The position numbers and the translations under genes are program-made. 64,000 nucleotides of DNA from positions 30,801,912 to 30,865,911 of the forward strand of contig OZ026848.1 in NCBI GenBank assembly GCA_964023205.1, written 5' to 3'. Below, piece by piece: positions 12,741-26,400 of the stretch; the first letter of the stretch is position 1, and every line of letters begins with the position of its first letter. Under the pieces are notes generated by a model that saw only the letters and a list, made by a program, of their open reading frames with translations, had not been told where the DNA came from and made no database searches. Source of the stretch: Lutraria lutraria (lineage: Eukaryota; Mollusca; Bivalvia; Venerida; Mactridae).

Positions 12741-14416
12741 TTTATTCAGAACACTTTATTGTATAAAAATGTCACACAAAATATGTACAAATAAAAAAGT
12801 AATAAAAAGTATTTCACACTGTACATTACACTTAAATTAAATCATTATCTCGTCATATTAAATAGATAACCACAAAATAATAACACTGAAAATGATCGAG
12901 TACTAACATATGATTTGTATAAACCTGAATTTTTTTATCCGAACATGATTAAAGCAATAATTACGCTATATAAAATGGTCAATGCAGACAATATGTACCT
13001 CAATTAAAATAAAACAATGACAGGAAATTTTAAAAACATACAAGTATTTCATTCAAATAATCAACATAATAATTGTAACTTACAAATAAATAAAAATTAT
13101 AATAAAGGAACGATCATTTCATCATATATTTGAACACACAAGTATACAGAGTTTATTTTTAGAAGGGGAAGACCCTGGGTGCTGGTGAAAGAGAGAAAAA
13201 TTACTTCAAAGATGCAAATTTGGAGAATATCCATGATTTATAGAGAATTTTCTTTTTTTTGAAAGATAAAAGCTTATTTTCGGAGGGGAAGATACTATCA
13301 GCATCACTGTCTTGAGTAAATAAATCCTTGACATATGAGATGTCCATTATCTGTGATTTATAACGACTTTTAGAACACTATGTGAAAAACTAAGAACTCC
13401 AAATTGAAGTTTATCTTTACCGTGCTGTGGAAAATAAATTGATCTGTAATAATTATTGAATGTTTTAACCTTTATTATCAAAATAATCCAAAATTAATTA
13501 AATTATTAAGTTTCTCAGAGTAAATTCTGTTAACAAGCATGTTGTAATTACCCCGAAAATTTGATGAGTCACAGCTTTTTTAAAGCAATAATTCAAGATC
13601 GAATTGAATACATGTCTTTGAAATAAATATCTCATTAATTTATTGAAGTTTAATCCTGACATCCTTTAATAAGACAAGACGGCCGGCAGAAAGATAGAAC
13701 TAGATTAGAAAAATCGAAGTATAAAAGTCCAAAAATATATACATTACACTACAGAATAACCTAAGTAGACAAAAAAAAAGATTAAAAAATCTCTTTCCTT
13801 TGCAATGACTGTACTACTGAGGAGAAAATAACCAATTTAACACCAGTACAGATGTACATATTCTTAATTATATTGTTCTAACAGATGATAAACTTGAAAC
13901 ATTTTTTTTTGGACAAACTTTCCAATGTTAACAAAATGGAGAAAGCACTACAATTCCTACAATACTAATGAGATCAGATCAAGTATTAAAAATAACAACT
14001 ATGTACAGACAAGATCACATGATTGACATGAAAACTTTTAAAATGGCAGCAAGAACTCTGAACTCCATAGAACAAGTTGTAAAACTATAAACATGATTAA
14101 TGTTAGTACAGAAACAAATCTATCATAGTCTATGATGAATTGAGCATTTTTTACTTAATGAATACAATCTTTAAAATATCTGAACATTATATCATTGTTT
14201 TTGTTCAAATATCTTCAGATTGATTCAGAACACAAAGTTCCGCAAACAATAGAATCAGTTGCCAAAGAAGAGTACAATTAGAACAACCATTCTATAGTAT
14301 GAAGTCAGCAGGCTTGGGTATCACAGAGCATACATAGGAGATATGCCTAGGTTCCTTCTAACACTATATGATCACAGAGTTTAGTTGCATATCACTGACA
14401 ACTGACCACAGAATTA
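12741..14416 (-). other. Probable 3' UTR of the cyclin B gene
   Basis: AT-rich sequence follows the cyclin stop codon on the minus strand. The minus-strand polyadenylation hexamer AATAAA occurs at 12760-12755 and 12746-12741. The exact cleavage site is inferred, and an earlier one is possible. Confidence 0.45.
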
Positions 14417-17400
14417 TCACATGCACGCTGAAGCTAAATCTTTCACAATGTGAGATTTCAAAGCTGACGCTGTACTTATCTTCATGAACTTTGTGCTGGA
14501 GTATTTCGTTCGGACAGCCTGAAAATAATCATACAACATTTCTGATGTACTGTTTGTTTTTTGTTTGCTCGAGTTTTAAGCCTCTTTCTCAATAGTCAGA
14601 TTCATATGAGGCAGACAGTTCACCTAATCATTGTTCCTGGGAAGAACCAGTACTGGACTCCCATCCTCCGTAAGCAACGGCCTACTTTCTCACATAAAAG
14701 GGCCTTCATTTGGAGGGCATTTTGTTCTAAATAATAATTTACGACTTAAAAAAAATGGCCTTTATTCACAGGTTGACCTTTACTAAGAGATGGCCCCTAA
14801 CACAGGTTCAACCGTATTTCTCTCAAACAAAATTTGCAAAAATATAAGAATTCTTTTCACATTGATGTAAAAAAGTTATTGAAATACAGGCACTGATGGT
14901 AAGCATCATAACCACAAAACTATCCTTTTTATCTTATGCTGTAGTAAAATTGTATAGATCCTAAACCAGTCAACAATTTTGAATCAATCGGTTCAAAAAG
15001 TTGAGTAAGGTTTTCATCAAAAGTACCCAAGTCACAATTATTTAACAATTGAAATGTCCTGAAGTGTACTGAAATATTTTTCAAATCCACCATTTCATCA
15101 AAATAAACTAGAGCTATCACAGAGCCACCGCTTTGACAGTAATAATGCAATAGTACACTATACAGCTAAGTTCAAGGGGACATCACTTTGCAATGAGTGA
15201 ATCGCTGGGCATGAAAATTGTGCCTTCCACATCTACACTTGATGGTGATAACATATTTCAAGTTTCATTGCAATCGCTTGAAAAATAATGTAGAAGTAGT
15301 TTGCTCCACAAACTTTTATGTGGATGGACAGACTGACCGACAGAGTGACTCCAATATACCCCCTCTCAGACTTGTTAGGTTTAAAATCATTGATAAAAAG
15401 TCCATAAACCAACTGGAAAAATGAATAAAAAATATACTTAAGTCTTACACTTAGTTTACTGCTCTCAGCTTTGATGACTAGACTGGCAAGTTTCTGCATT
15501 ATGGGTAAAAGATCTTCTTCGGAATATGAACTGTAATGATGTAGAGTCTCCGTCTGAAATTAGTCGATAAGTCAATAAAGAGACAATAATATTCATTATA
15601 AATATATCAATAATTGAAGTAATGTAGAACAAGTTTTTTTTAAAGGTGGCAGGACCCTTAGAAAGGGGGGAAAATAGCATCTTGAGGGAAAGGGGAACAC
15701 TCAGCCAATCGATATACGCTTTTTTGACGTAGTAGGGGGTGAACTTGGAGATCAGTCAATTATGAAAGTACAGTATAACTCGGACTTGAAAACTAATTCA
15801 TAAACCCTAAGACATGCTTCCCAACACTGACTTAGCATTAAAGGATTTAATTTGGCTTCTCAACTTGTCAGAATTTGAGATGTAAGATTGTATAAAATGT
15901 ACTTTATTGGGGGGGGGGGGGGGGGGAGGAGTGAGAGAGGCAAATAAACATGTTCCTGATACATTAATAGAATATCATCAATCTTGACACCTGGGAATTA
16001 AAGTTTGACTCTTGAAATTTTGGTCTCAAGGGGGGGTCACTGGCTCATGACTTCCAAAGTCTAGTGAAAGCCCTGAATGGTCATAATTTACTTTCAATTA
16101 TTGTACAGTCTTTGAATTTAGCATCGGACCTTGGAAATGGGTCGAGTAAATTTGTAAAGGTCGGTGGTCTGAAGGTCCAGTAAATATTTCATTGGTAATT
16201 TTACCATGTTTCAGAACAAAAAAATGAAATCTTTTACACACTCTAGAAAATTTCGGTTTTCAGCCGAATCATGAGAAGTATTGTTTGTACTCTGTTTGGT
16301 CCACTAAAAGTACATTTGGTCAAGTAAAGTTTGCATCTTCAATGGAATGAATGTCCAGTGCTTAAAACATTTTTTTGTGAAGACCAGGGCGCTCCATAGA
16401 CTTCAAAAGTTGGGGGTCAAAATGACCCTTAGCTGATAGAGATGCAAAGATTCAACATAATTTTCTACTAAAATAATAGTAAATTTGACCCTTTGGTTCC
16501 AATTCTCAAGAGTCAAAAACCTTATTTTTCAAATTTCAAGAGTCAAAATGCCATAAATTTCAAAAGTCAAAGAAGAGCCCTGAAGACTGATTATAGAAGG
16601 TAAACAATCTCAGAGTCCCATACTTACCCACTGAGTGTTATCAAGAAGTTTCATAGAAAGACAAAGAGCAGAAGCTGCAATACGAGATGGACGATGATGA
16701 ACCATGTCATACTCTGTGAGTGTAAGTTCCATCAAGTACTTGGCTAAGGTATGTGTATTTGCATCCACCTTAAATCAGAAGTGTAGCTTCATAAAACAGA
16801 AAACAAATTCTTATTGTTTTTCAAGCACAATAATAATGAAACACTGCCTTTTTTATTCTTTTCGGGAACAGGTATCAGGGGTGTGACTGCTCCAAGAGCA
16901 AAAAGGCTGAAATACCCTACCCCCACCCCCTCATGCTTGCAAAAACATCATTTTTGAGTAGGTCAGACTGAATTTGGACCCTTTTGTTTCAAACATTTTA
17001 AGACAAAAAAGAGGAAATCAGCTGAAAGGAGGAAGAATCACACCCCTGGGTATCAGTCCGTTTGTTAGACGAAACTTGCATCGTAAGCAAGAAAAACCTG
17101 AGGATTTTTTGAAGACCTACATGCATTTCTCAGGTAGTATACTGATTTGAATGATTGGGCAATTTTTTTCTCTCCGTGGGGAAAAATATATACATTAACA
17201 TGGCAACGGGCCGGAATCCAGTCCCAAAAATGGCAAAAAGAAGACCTGGAAACGTGAACAGTAGTTGCATTTTTGAATCTGGGACAATGACAATTGCTCA
17301 AGTCATACTAAGTAGAAGTGTATCAAATATGAGTACAGAGTAGACAGATAGCTTCAGCACAAAATCTTTTGGGCGAGATATTCAAATTTTATTGAATAAT

Positions 17401-20400
17401 CAGTCGAGCCATACAGTTTACACAATTGACTATTTACAAACCTGGCCAGCTTTTGAATCTCGTCGCAAGAAATGAAGACATAGTGGCCGTCCAAAACTGA
17501 AATTCAGCTTTCTCAAAATGATTTGTTCCATCTGTAAGATTTCTTTCCTTGTATAAGCATTGTCTGTTATAAACACAAAGTCACCAACTTCCGGAGCATA
17601 CATCTCCTCATATTTGGATGCAATCAACATGGCGGCCACACTTACTAACTGTAGTTTTTTCCTTGAAACTGGATTATTCTGTTGAATCCAAAGGATAAAA
17701 TTTTCAAAATCATTACAATAATTATATATTTTTATGATGTTATTATTCAAAATCATTCAATAATCACTGCACAGTTTCTATTCTACATGATATACAGTAC
17801 TTTCACCTCAGGGAGGAGTCAGTTTTGACCACAGTGCCATAATTCAAACAGATTTTTTCAGTTGTCCACTAGGCAATGCAAAATATCAAATATTTTAGAA
17901 GCTTTCAGATAAGAAGATTTTTCAAGTTTTTTTTATTTGTTGACATGGCAACCAGAGTTTTTTAATTTTTTTAAAAAGTTTGGTTCAACTTCAAACAAAA
18001 GACAACCATGCAAAGTTTTATTGAAATTGGCCAACTGTTAAAGGAGATAGCAATTGTTGACTGACCACAGCGTTTTTTTCACCTCATTGGGAACGGGTCC
18101 GGTACCGATCAAATTGGGAATTTTCGCGTCGTGAAAAGTGCCAAATTGGGAATTTCATGTCGCGAAATAAGGCAAATTGGGAATTTTATATAAGGTGAAT
18201 AAATTACAGTTTTAGCAAGTCACATAAATGATTCTGCTTTCTTTCAGTAAGTTTTATAATCTAGGTTACTTTTATGATCTTGTTTCATAGGTTTATGCAC
18301 ATAAAAATGTGAAAAATAACATTGGATCACATTTATTGATAAGCAAAAAAGTCAAAGCCATCATAGTCATGTATTTATACAGCATGTTCACATGAAAGAA
18401 CACTTCTGGGCCTACCTTTAGAGAAAAGGTGGTAGGGCCTAAGAAAAGGGAAAAACAGCATACATATCTACTCCCTACATTTGATTATCAATAGGTTAGA
18501 ACCTTGTTGATTGCAAACAAAGAGCTAGCCTACTTTATTGATCTTATTTATCAAAACTTTATTTCAAGACCATAAAATTCTACTGTAGGGGGTTTAGGAG
18601 AATAAACTACATTCTTTTTAGTCAAGGGACATGATGTCAAATTTGGTCCAATGTCAGTCCCCCCAAAAACATGAGTATCTGACACTCTGGTTTCGCTTGT
18701 GTGTGCCTGTGAAAAGTTCACAACATGTTACATTCATCAACTTTCTCATGAATATTATTAAGAATCAGGATCAAGAGCCATAAATTATCATTGCATAGAG
18801 TAAGGTCTACCTGGTTATCATGCACTGCTGATCGTGTTCTGCTCTAACACTACACGTAACGAAACGAGAACGAACGTAACTTCTCATTTTCGACCCGAAA
18901 ATCGGTTAACACTCTCAGCTGGGCGCAATAGAGACATAAAGTCAAAATCGGTTCGATGTCTGGAAGTAGACCCACTTTCTGTTAAAGTTTTTTACAATAT
19001 TACATGTATACTGTCGTGATTTATACTTTCGGTTTGACTCATTTTCAGGAAATCGACTGGTTTCGTTTTCTTTCCAAGCGCCACATGTTTTATCGTAATT
19101 ATACGGCAAACCAGTCTACCTATTTTTTTTCGTACTCAGAATTATTCGATCTACCATCGTACACGTGAAAATGCCGTTATCGGCAGTAAAATTTGTGTTA
19201 GAGATTGTGATTATTAGGTGGTTTCGGACGATATTGACTGATATTTTAAAATAAATTGGGAAAAGGGCAATATTGATCAAATTGGTACAGGTCCGTGCTC
19301 GAATTGGGACGGTTCCGGTAGAGATTGGGAACGGGTCCGTTTACCGGACCCGTCCAAAGAAGGAAAAAAAACGCTGGACCATGGACACACACAAGCACGG
19401 ACAACACAGATGCCGCGGTCATAGCTGTGAAGAAGCAGATAGGCAATTGTGGGTAACATTATGGATTGTCACCATCTGACGTCACATAATAGCAACCCCA
19501 GATAAATCAATAATCAATGGCTTATCAGCTGGAATTTCCTGATTTTCGTTGGGTACTTGTGATTAATTGGCTGCCAAATGCTTATTTCTCAATATATCTG
19601 TATACAACTTTCACCATATGAAAGGTGATTAAATTGTCTTTATTGTGGTATAAATTATTATATTATCCCTTATCAAAACAAAACACATGGCCAAGTTAAT
19701 TACCGATGTCTGGCATCAAAATGACACTTCTCTGATAAGGGCTATAAACCACTACCGCGTCTACCACCAACCTACTTCAAACGAATTTGCGGCGTATGCA
19801 CATCTCATTAATATTCTTGAATGTTAGTAAACAAGACAGCTGATTGGTTAAGCTTTCATTTGGTGCATCTTAAATTTGAATACGACCTCTGTAGGTCGAG
19901 AAATAGTCCGTCAAAGTTAACCCCAAAAACACGCGAAATTATTAAAAACAATCAAGTTTAAGATCAATATTTAAGATATTTAATGTTTAAACTTTATTTT
20001 GATACCAAAATCGTGTTTCGGAAGCAATATTTACTAATCCGCATTTATATTTGAAATTCATACACGGCGCTTTTTATCCACACTCAAACGCGCCGCCATC
20101 TTGTAAATTTTTCATGACTGATTGTCGACGCTTTAATCCATCGTTTTACCTATATCAACATCGAATGATCGCAATATTCAACTTGGTTATGCTGGTAAGT
20201 TATTAACTTAGCATTATTTTACAAAACATCTATATAAATCGTTCGAAAACCTGCTAGATTGAAAATAAGAAAGTGGGTCACGATTGCGATGTCAACATTG
20301 AGAACGAAAGTGAAAATTTCATATCAACTTGTACGTTTGATTGAACGAATTTTCTGTCTAGACTAAAGAAAATCATCAGCGAATGACAGTTATGTACAAA

Positions 20401-23400
20401 TAAGTACTTAAGCATTCGAAATTGTATGAAAATATCATCAGATACGATTTATTTCGTCACTATAAGATGACAAAATTCGTACCCAATACGTTTCGTACCA
20501 ATATGTTCAAAACATGTCTCTTTTTAATTATAATTCCCCCTATCGTTTTGTATTGACATAATGGTACAGTTATTTCTATTTTTACCTTTAAATAATTACA
20601 CAAAATAGAATTTTAAGGTTTTTATTACATTTATCACAAAAAAATAGTATGCTTACATATAACTATTTTTTGAAATATTTTTCTTGTAAGAAATATACTC
20701 ATGCTCAATCATAGTATTCATACACTTTACTATTTATTTCAGGGCATATGATTAGTGATGGATAGTCCAGGACCTTACTGTCAGTCAGTTGGCATTACAT
20801 TTGATTTGCTACAAAAGAAGACTCCACCACAACTTCCCTTGAAAAATGGCATGGTGTTAGAATTGAAACAGTACGCCGATGAGCATAAATTGACAATACT
20901 CAGCTTCCTGCATTTGTTGTCACTTGTTGATATAAGTTTTACCGCAGTTTCCAGTCCCACAGCAGTAATAGGGAAGCTTAATACATTAATTGACCAGAAA
21001 AAGAGACTCGTCAGCAAGAAAAAGGTAAAAGGCGTGAAAAATTTGAAGGAGTTGTTAGAAAAGCCATTTACTGCATCAAAGACACAGCCATCATTAAGTA
21101 TTTCTAGTGTCTACAAAAATGATTCCGCCAAAACTGAACAAAATGACCAGTCTGAGCAGCCAGATGTTGTTTGTAAGGTAGCGTCCACAGCAGTTCAGAC
21201 AGAGACACACAATGATATTAGTGAGAAAGAATTAAATGTGTTGACATACAAGGTGAAGGTACAAGAACGAAAGCTTAAGGAATTGTCAAAGAAAGTGGCG
21301 TCTAAGAAAGATGATTTTACTACTGTGAGCAGCAGAATTGGACATTATTCAGTAAAAAACATAAATAAAAGGGATGAAACTGCAAGAAAAAACATTCACT
21401 TGTTCAGAAATGCTCAACGAGAAATAGTCGGACATAAAAAGAAAATAGGTTTATTGAATGTTCAGAATGAAAAATTAAAAATTGAAAATGGACAACTGAA
21501 AATGAAAAGCGATGATTCAGATCTGAGAGATGAAATTAACGTCTTAAAAGAAAAATCTGAAGTAGAGCGAGACAAAAAAATCTCCCTTCAAAAATCAATC
21601 AGTTACTTGAAGACAGAGCTGAACCGATGTCGTGGGCAACTAGCTGTAGAAAGTTGTAATTGTGAAAATGTGATTGTGCAAGAACTCGAGCAAGTTGAAA
21701 AACTGAAACTGGAATTAGCAGAAAAAGACAGAATTGTAAGTGAACTGGAGGATGAAAACTCTGAACTGAGAAGCACAGATCTGAAAACCAGAAATGAACA
21801 GGGTAGCTACACAGATGAGATACGTTTGTGTGTTATGGAACTGGCCGGCCTGGAAGTAGCGACTGAAAAGATGTCTCTCGTGATTCAGGTTGTTGCCAAA
21901 CATATCTTTGGCAAACAGTTGGAATGTAAAGACTTACCAAATGCAGCGACATCACAAACAATAGTAGATGAAGGACAGTATGTTGCCAAATATTTCATAG
22001 CAGAAAAGCTTGAACAGTCTAGTAATTGGGGTCTTTGTAGGGATGGTACAACTCGACACAAACAGAAAATTGTTGACACTGCAATAACACTAGATACTGG
22101 TGATAATATAAGTTTGGGGTTTACGCGTGTAGCAAGAGAAACAGCAGACACAATTCAGAAGGTCACTGAACAACAGCTTAAAGAATTGTCTGACACTCAT
22201 GTCAATCCTGACTATCTTTGTATGACATTACAGAAGCTTGCTTTCACAATGAGTGATAGGGCATCAAACGAAAAGCGTGCCAATCAGCTGTTAGATGAAT
22301 GGCGAGAAAGAATGTTAAGTGAATGCGGTGGCAATGTGAATGAAGTACATCACTTTCATTGCATGGCTCATGTTCTGCTTGGGCTGCACAACTACATCAT
22401 GCCTGAAATAAAAGAATTGGAACAGACATTTCAAGAAGAAAGTGGACCAATTGGACGTGATACATTATCCTTTTTCAATTCATGGAGTAAGAAAGAGAGT
22501 GTCATAGGCCGTGTTGTACGCACAACGTCTGATACATTTGGGCCAGCAGGCGATCATCTTGGTGTTCGAGACCGTTGGGACGCTTTCTGTTGCGCAAATG
22601 GAATCAAGTCACACATTGGAAATTACCGTGATAACAGATTCAATGCATTGTTCTAAACATCTGCGGAGGTATTTCTACATAGGTCAGACTTCATTAAAGT
22701 TCTTGAGACAGTGTCAAAACCAAACCTTAAGTTAAAAGCAGTGAAATCAGACCTAGAATCAAAGGAAGTCTGTGCTCTTCTTCAGTGTCTGGGACTATTT
22801 TATCTCAAGTTAACTGGCCCATACTGGAACCTCATGACATGCAGTAAAGTACAATATTATGAACTGTACAAGCATGTAGTGGAAATTTCCAACTTCTTGA
22901 AAATGTGTGAAACATCACCAGAACATTTGCTAGTCATGGATAAGCATTGGTCATCATCTGATCCACTTGAGATAAGTCAAGTTCAGCATCATACAATTTT
23001 AGCAGAGGAACTTTTTGTTTTGAAGGAAGACACAAGTGAATATTTGTTTCGTACAATTCCTGTAGTAGCCCGGTCAATGTTAAAATGCATCCACAAACAA
23101 CTTGAAGATTTCTTCCCAGGTGGCAAGTTCTATAATGTGGCAACTTGTGCGACTAGATCAACCACCTTTGCACCTGTAACAAACTTGTCATGTGAGCATC
23201 ACTTCGGTGATCTGGACTCTAGTCAAAGAAGGCGTCCACGAGCCTCATTTCATCATCATTCGTCCATTCAACTTTTGAAACGTAACCGGTCAACAATGAT
23301 GAAATGGATTGATGGATTGGGCTGTGAGAAAAAGACATCCCTGCTAAAATGTGCTCGGAAAGGTGGAAAACAACTTCGTCATCAACACAGACAGCATGAA

Positions 23401-26400
23401 CAAAATGTATTACAGGATATTGGTTTAAATATGAGCGAGGAACTAAATTCAAAGGGGAAAAAACGCAAGAAGAACACCTGCAAAGATGGACCGAAGAAAA
23501 AGACCAAATGCGTAGAACAGTTTGAGAAGATTGAGTTTGTGGAAGTGAATGATTACATCGCTGTCGCCTACCAGGATAGCTGGTATCCTGGTATGGTAGA
23601 AAAAGTTGACGACAACAATGGAAACGCACTTGTTAAATTCATGGCACCGTGTAAAAAAAGTGGTTATTTTCAGTGGCCAAACAGAGAGGATCGCCAGGTT
23701 GTCGATAAACAATTTATATTATGCAAACAGTTTATACCAGACTGTGTATGCTCAGGTCGACAATGGTATATAAGTGAACACTTAGAAATAGCCAATGTGT
23801 ACAGTTTATTTCATTCTATGTTCTTTTGAGAGGCAAAAATTTAAACAAACTGGTAGCAGAACAAATGTTATGGACATCTGTGATATTTCATAATCTGTGT
23901 TATGAAAAGTTTGCGTTGTCTTTTTTTTGTTTGTATTAGCTACATGACATATATCTTGTTTGTATTGAAATAACACATGCTACTCAAGAATTTTGAATGA
24001 CTGATGTATTTATTGGTTTAAATCATACATTTTGAAAAAATTATCTAATTTTAAAAAAATGTTTTAACATAAAATATGTTCATTATGTGATAGTTATGTG
24101 ATAGTAAGTATTGATTTTAAAGAGTATTTTATTTGTATAACTGTTGTGTTTTATTTGACATTAAATTATCAACACACCCATTTTGTTTATTTTACAAGAC
24201 CTTGGTAAAACTAAAGAGAAAATTGCCAATATTATACAGATATTTAGATATTTAAATCGGATACTTAAAAAACAATTCATCTGGCCATATGAAATTGAAG
24301 ATATCAGTATGTTCTTAACATGGTGTGTCAAAATAAACACAAGAAATGGATTCCTCAGGAAAAATACCACAAGAATGGATAGTTTCATGAAGATATCTTG
24401 AAAAATAGTAAAGTTATTTGAATCTAAATGCATTTCTCAGTTTTTTCGGGTCCGCGAACACGCCGCAAATTTCCACGCATTTATGAAGGAAAAAATTCCA
24501 GAAAATGTCACATTTCAGGAAACTTTACATTCTAATAACTTTTTTATTTTTCAAGATATTTTGATAATTCAAAGTGTTCTGAATTTGTCATCACAGGGAG
24601 AATAAGATACACCCACTAAATCTGTCAAATATAACACTTCAAAAAATAGCTGGGGTTGCTACACATAAGACTAAAGAGTAAATTAGTCATGTGAGGTATA
24701 ATAATGTAAATTATGAAACCATTAAGTTGATTAACATACCTGCAAAAATCTATCAATAATGGCAACAGTGAGGTAGAGTGTTTCTTGTAATAAATGAAAT
24801 CTATTGTGAACTTGGCACAACCAGTCTATCAATATTGCACGCATCCTACCATTGATTTCTTGATTGTCTAAATAGTCACACCTCACTGGAAACATTTGCT
24901 GCGAATCAAATGAGAAATATTGTAATAATTATAAAGCAAAGGACATGACAGAACAATGAAATAGAACTTTTTTTTGTACTTTTTTATTTCTTGCCTAACT
25001 CAGTAAAAATATGTTTTTTTGTGACAGCGATACTTTTCCTGCTTTGTTTCCAAAAGCATAAATTTAGGCTTCCATTTTCCCAAACCTAAATGGAGAAATA
25101 CCCAATGAACATTTAAAAAATAAAAATGTTTAAAATCTGACAAAAAATTACAAAGTTATGACCATTTTTTGGACAAGAAGTATTGAATAAAAATGCAAAG
25201 AAACCAGTGAATTAATTTGGCATTGTCTAAGGATGAAATTTCCCAATAACCTATCTGTTGCGACTCCAAAATTCCCAGTCTTCCTGGACCGTGACCCAAA
25301 GAGGTGAAAAACACACAGGCGAGATTGAACAAAGAAATACATAAACATAAAAATAAGACTGAGAGAAAAATACTAGCATACTTCCAAATCCAACATGTAT
25401 CTGTAAATGTCATTCACATATTCACTGACAAGTTGTGGGTTTTCTTTATCATTGGCATCTATATCTTGAACAGAAGAGAATGAGTGGGTTCTAGTTTCAA
25501 TTATTTCCATGGCAACCAGATCCGTAAGCTGTGGTTGAACTCTGGCTGTTGGTATACATGAAGTCTTTGGCAGTACATCTTCCTATATGAGTACATTAAG
25601 AAAAAATATTAATTACAAGAACTTGAAGAAGTCCAACATTGGGTTCAGTATATGCTAAATCATTCAACATATCCGACACCTAGTCAATGATAATATTTCA
25701 GTAACTAATAAATGAATACATGAATGTGTCAGGGTTCACAAAATGTGTGTGGCCAACAGGCCCAAAAAGCCGACTAACAAGCCTGCTAGGGGGTCCAGGC
25801 ATTTTTCCAGCATTATTTTTAAACAGATTTCCAACTGGCTGAAATTCGATTCTAAGTGTCCAATTCAGCTGGTTCTTATTGAGAACCCTGTGTGTGGCAT
25901 GAATGCTGGTCAAATTTGCATATTAACTTGGCAAAGAAACCAAGCAATAATACAACCGTTACTGGATTGCAATGATGGCAGGGGTCACTTTGTACAGCTT
26001 TGTTAGTAGGTAAAACATGATTGAGAGCTTGTCTATAGCGACAGGGGTACTGGGTTCAATCGCAATTTTGACCAGAGACTTTTCTCCCACCAACATTTAC
26101 AATTTACTGAATTTAGTTTTACCTTTAGCACTAATTTATCTTCAGCTATGGCCTTTAATGATGCAGTAGCCTTGTTCTTTTTCAGAATTCTCTGCGGTGG
26201 ATTCAACTGGTTAGAATCTTTCTTCAGGGTCAATTTGCTGGAGGCATTCTGTATTGGTTTATTTCCTATTTCTCCCAAGGTGCTTCTCTGTGAAGTATTT
26301 GTAGACAGAAGCTTCCCTTTGCCACCAGGCATTGCCTGGTCTGGCTTCTTATTGAAGGTGTTTAGAATTCTTGCATTTGCAAGGTTTGCCTGTAATTCAT

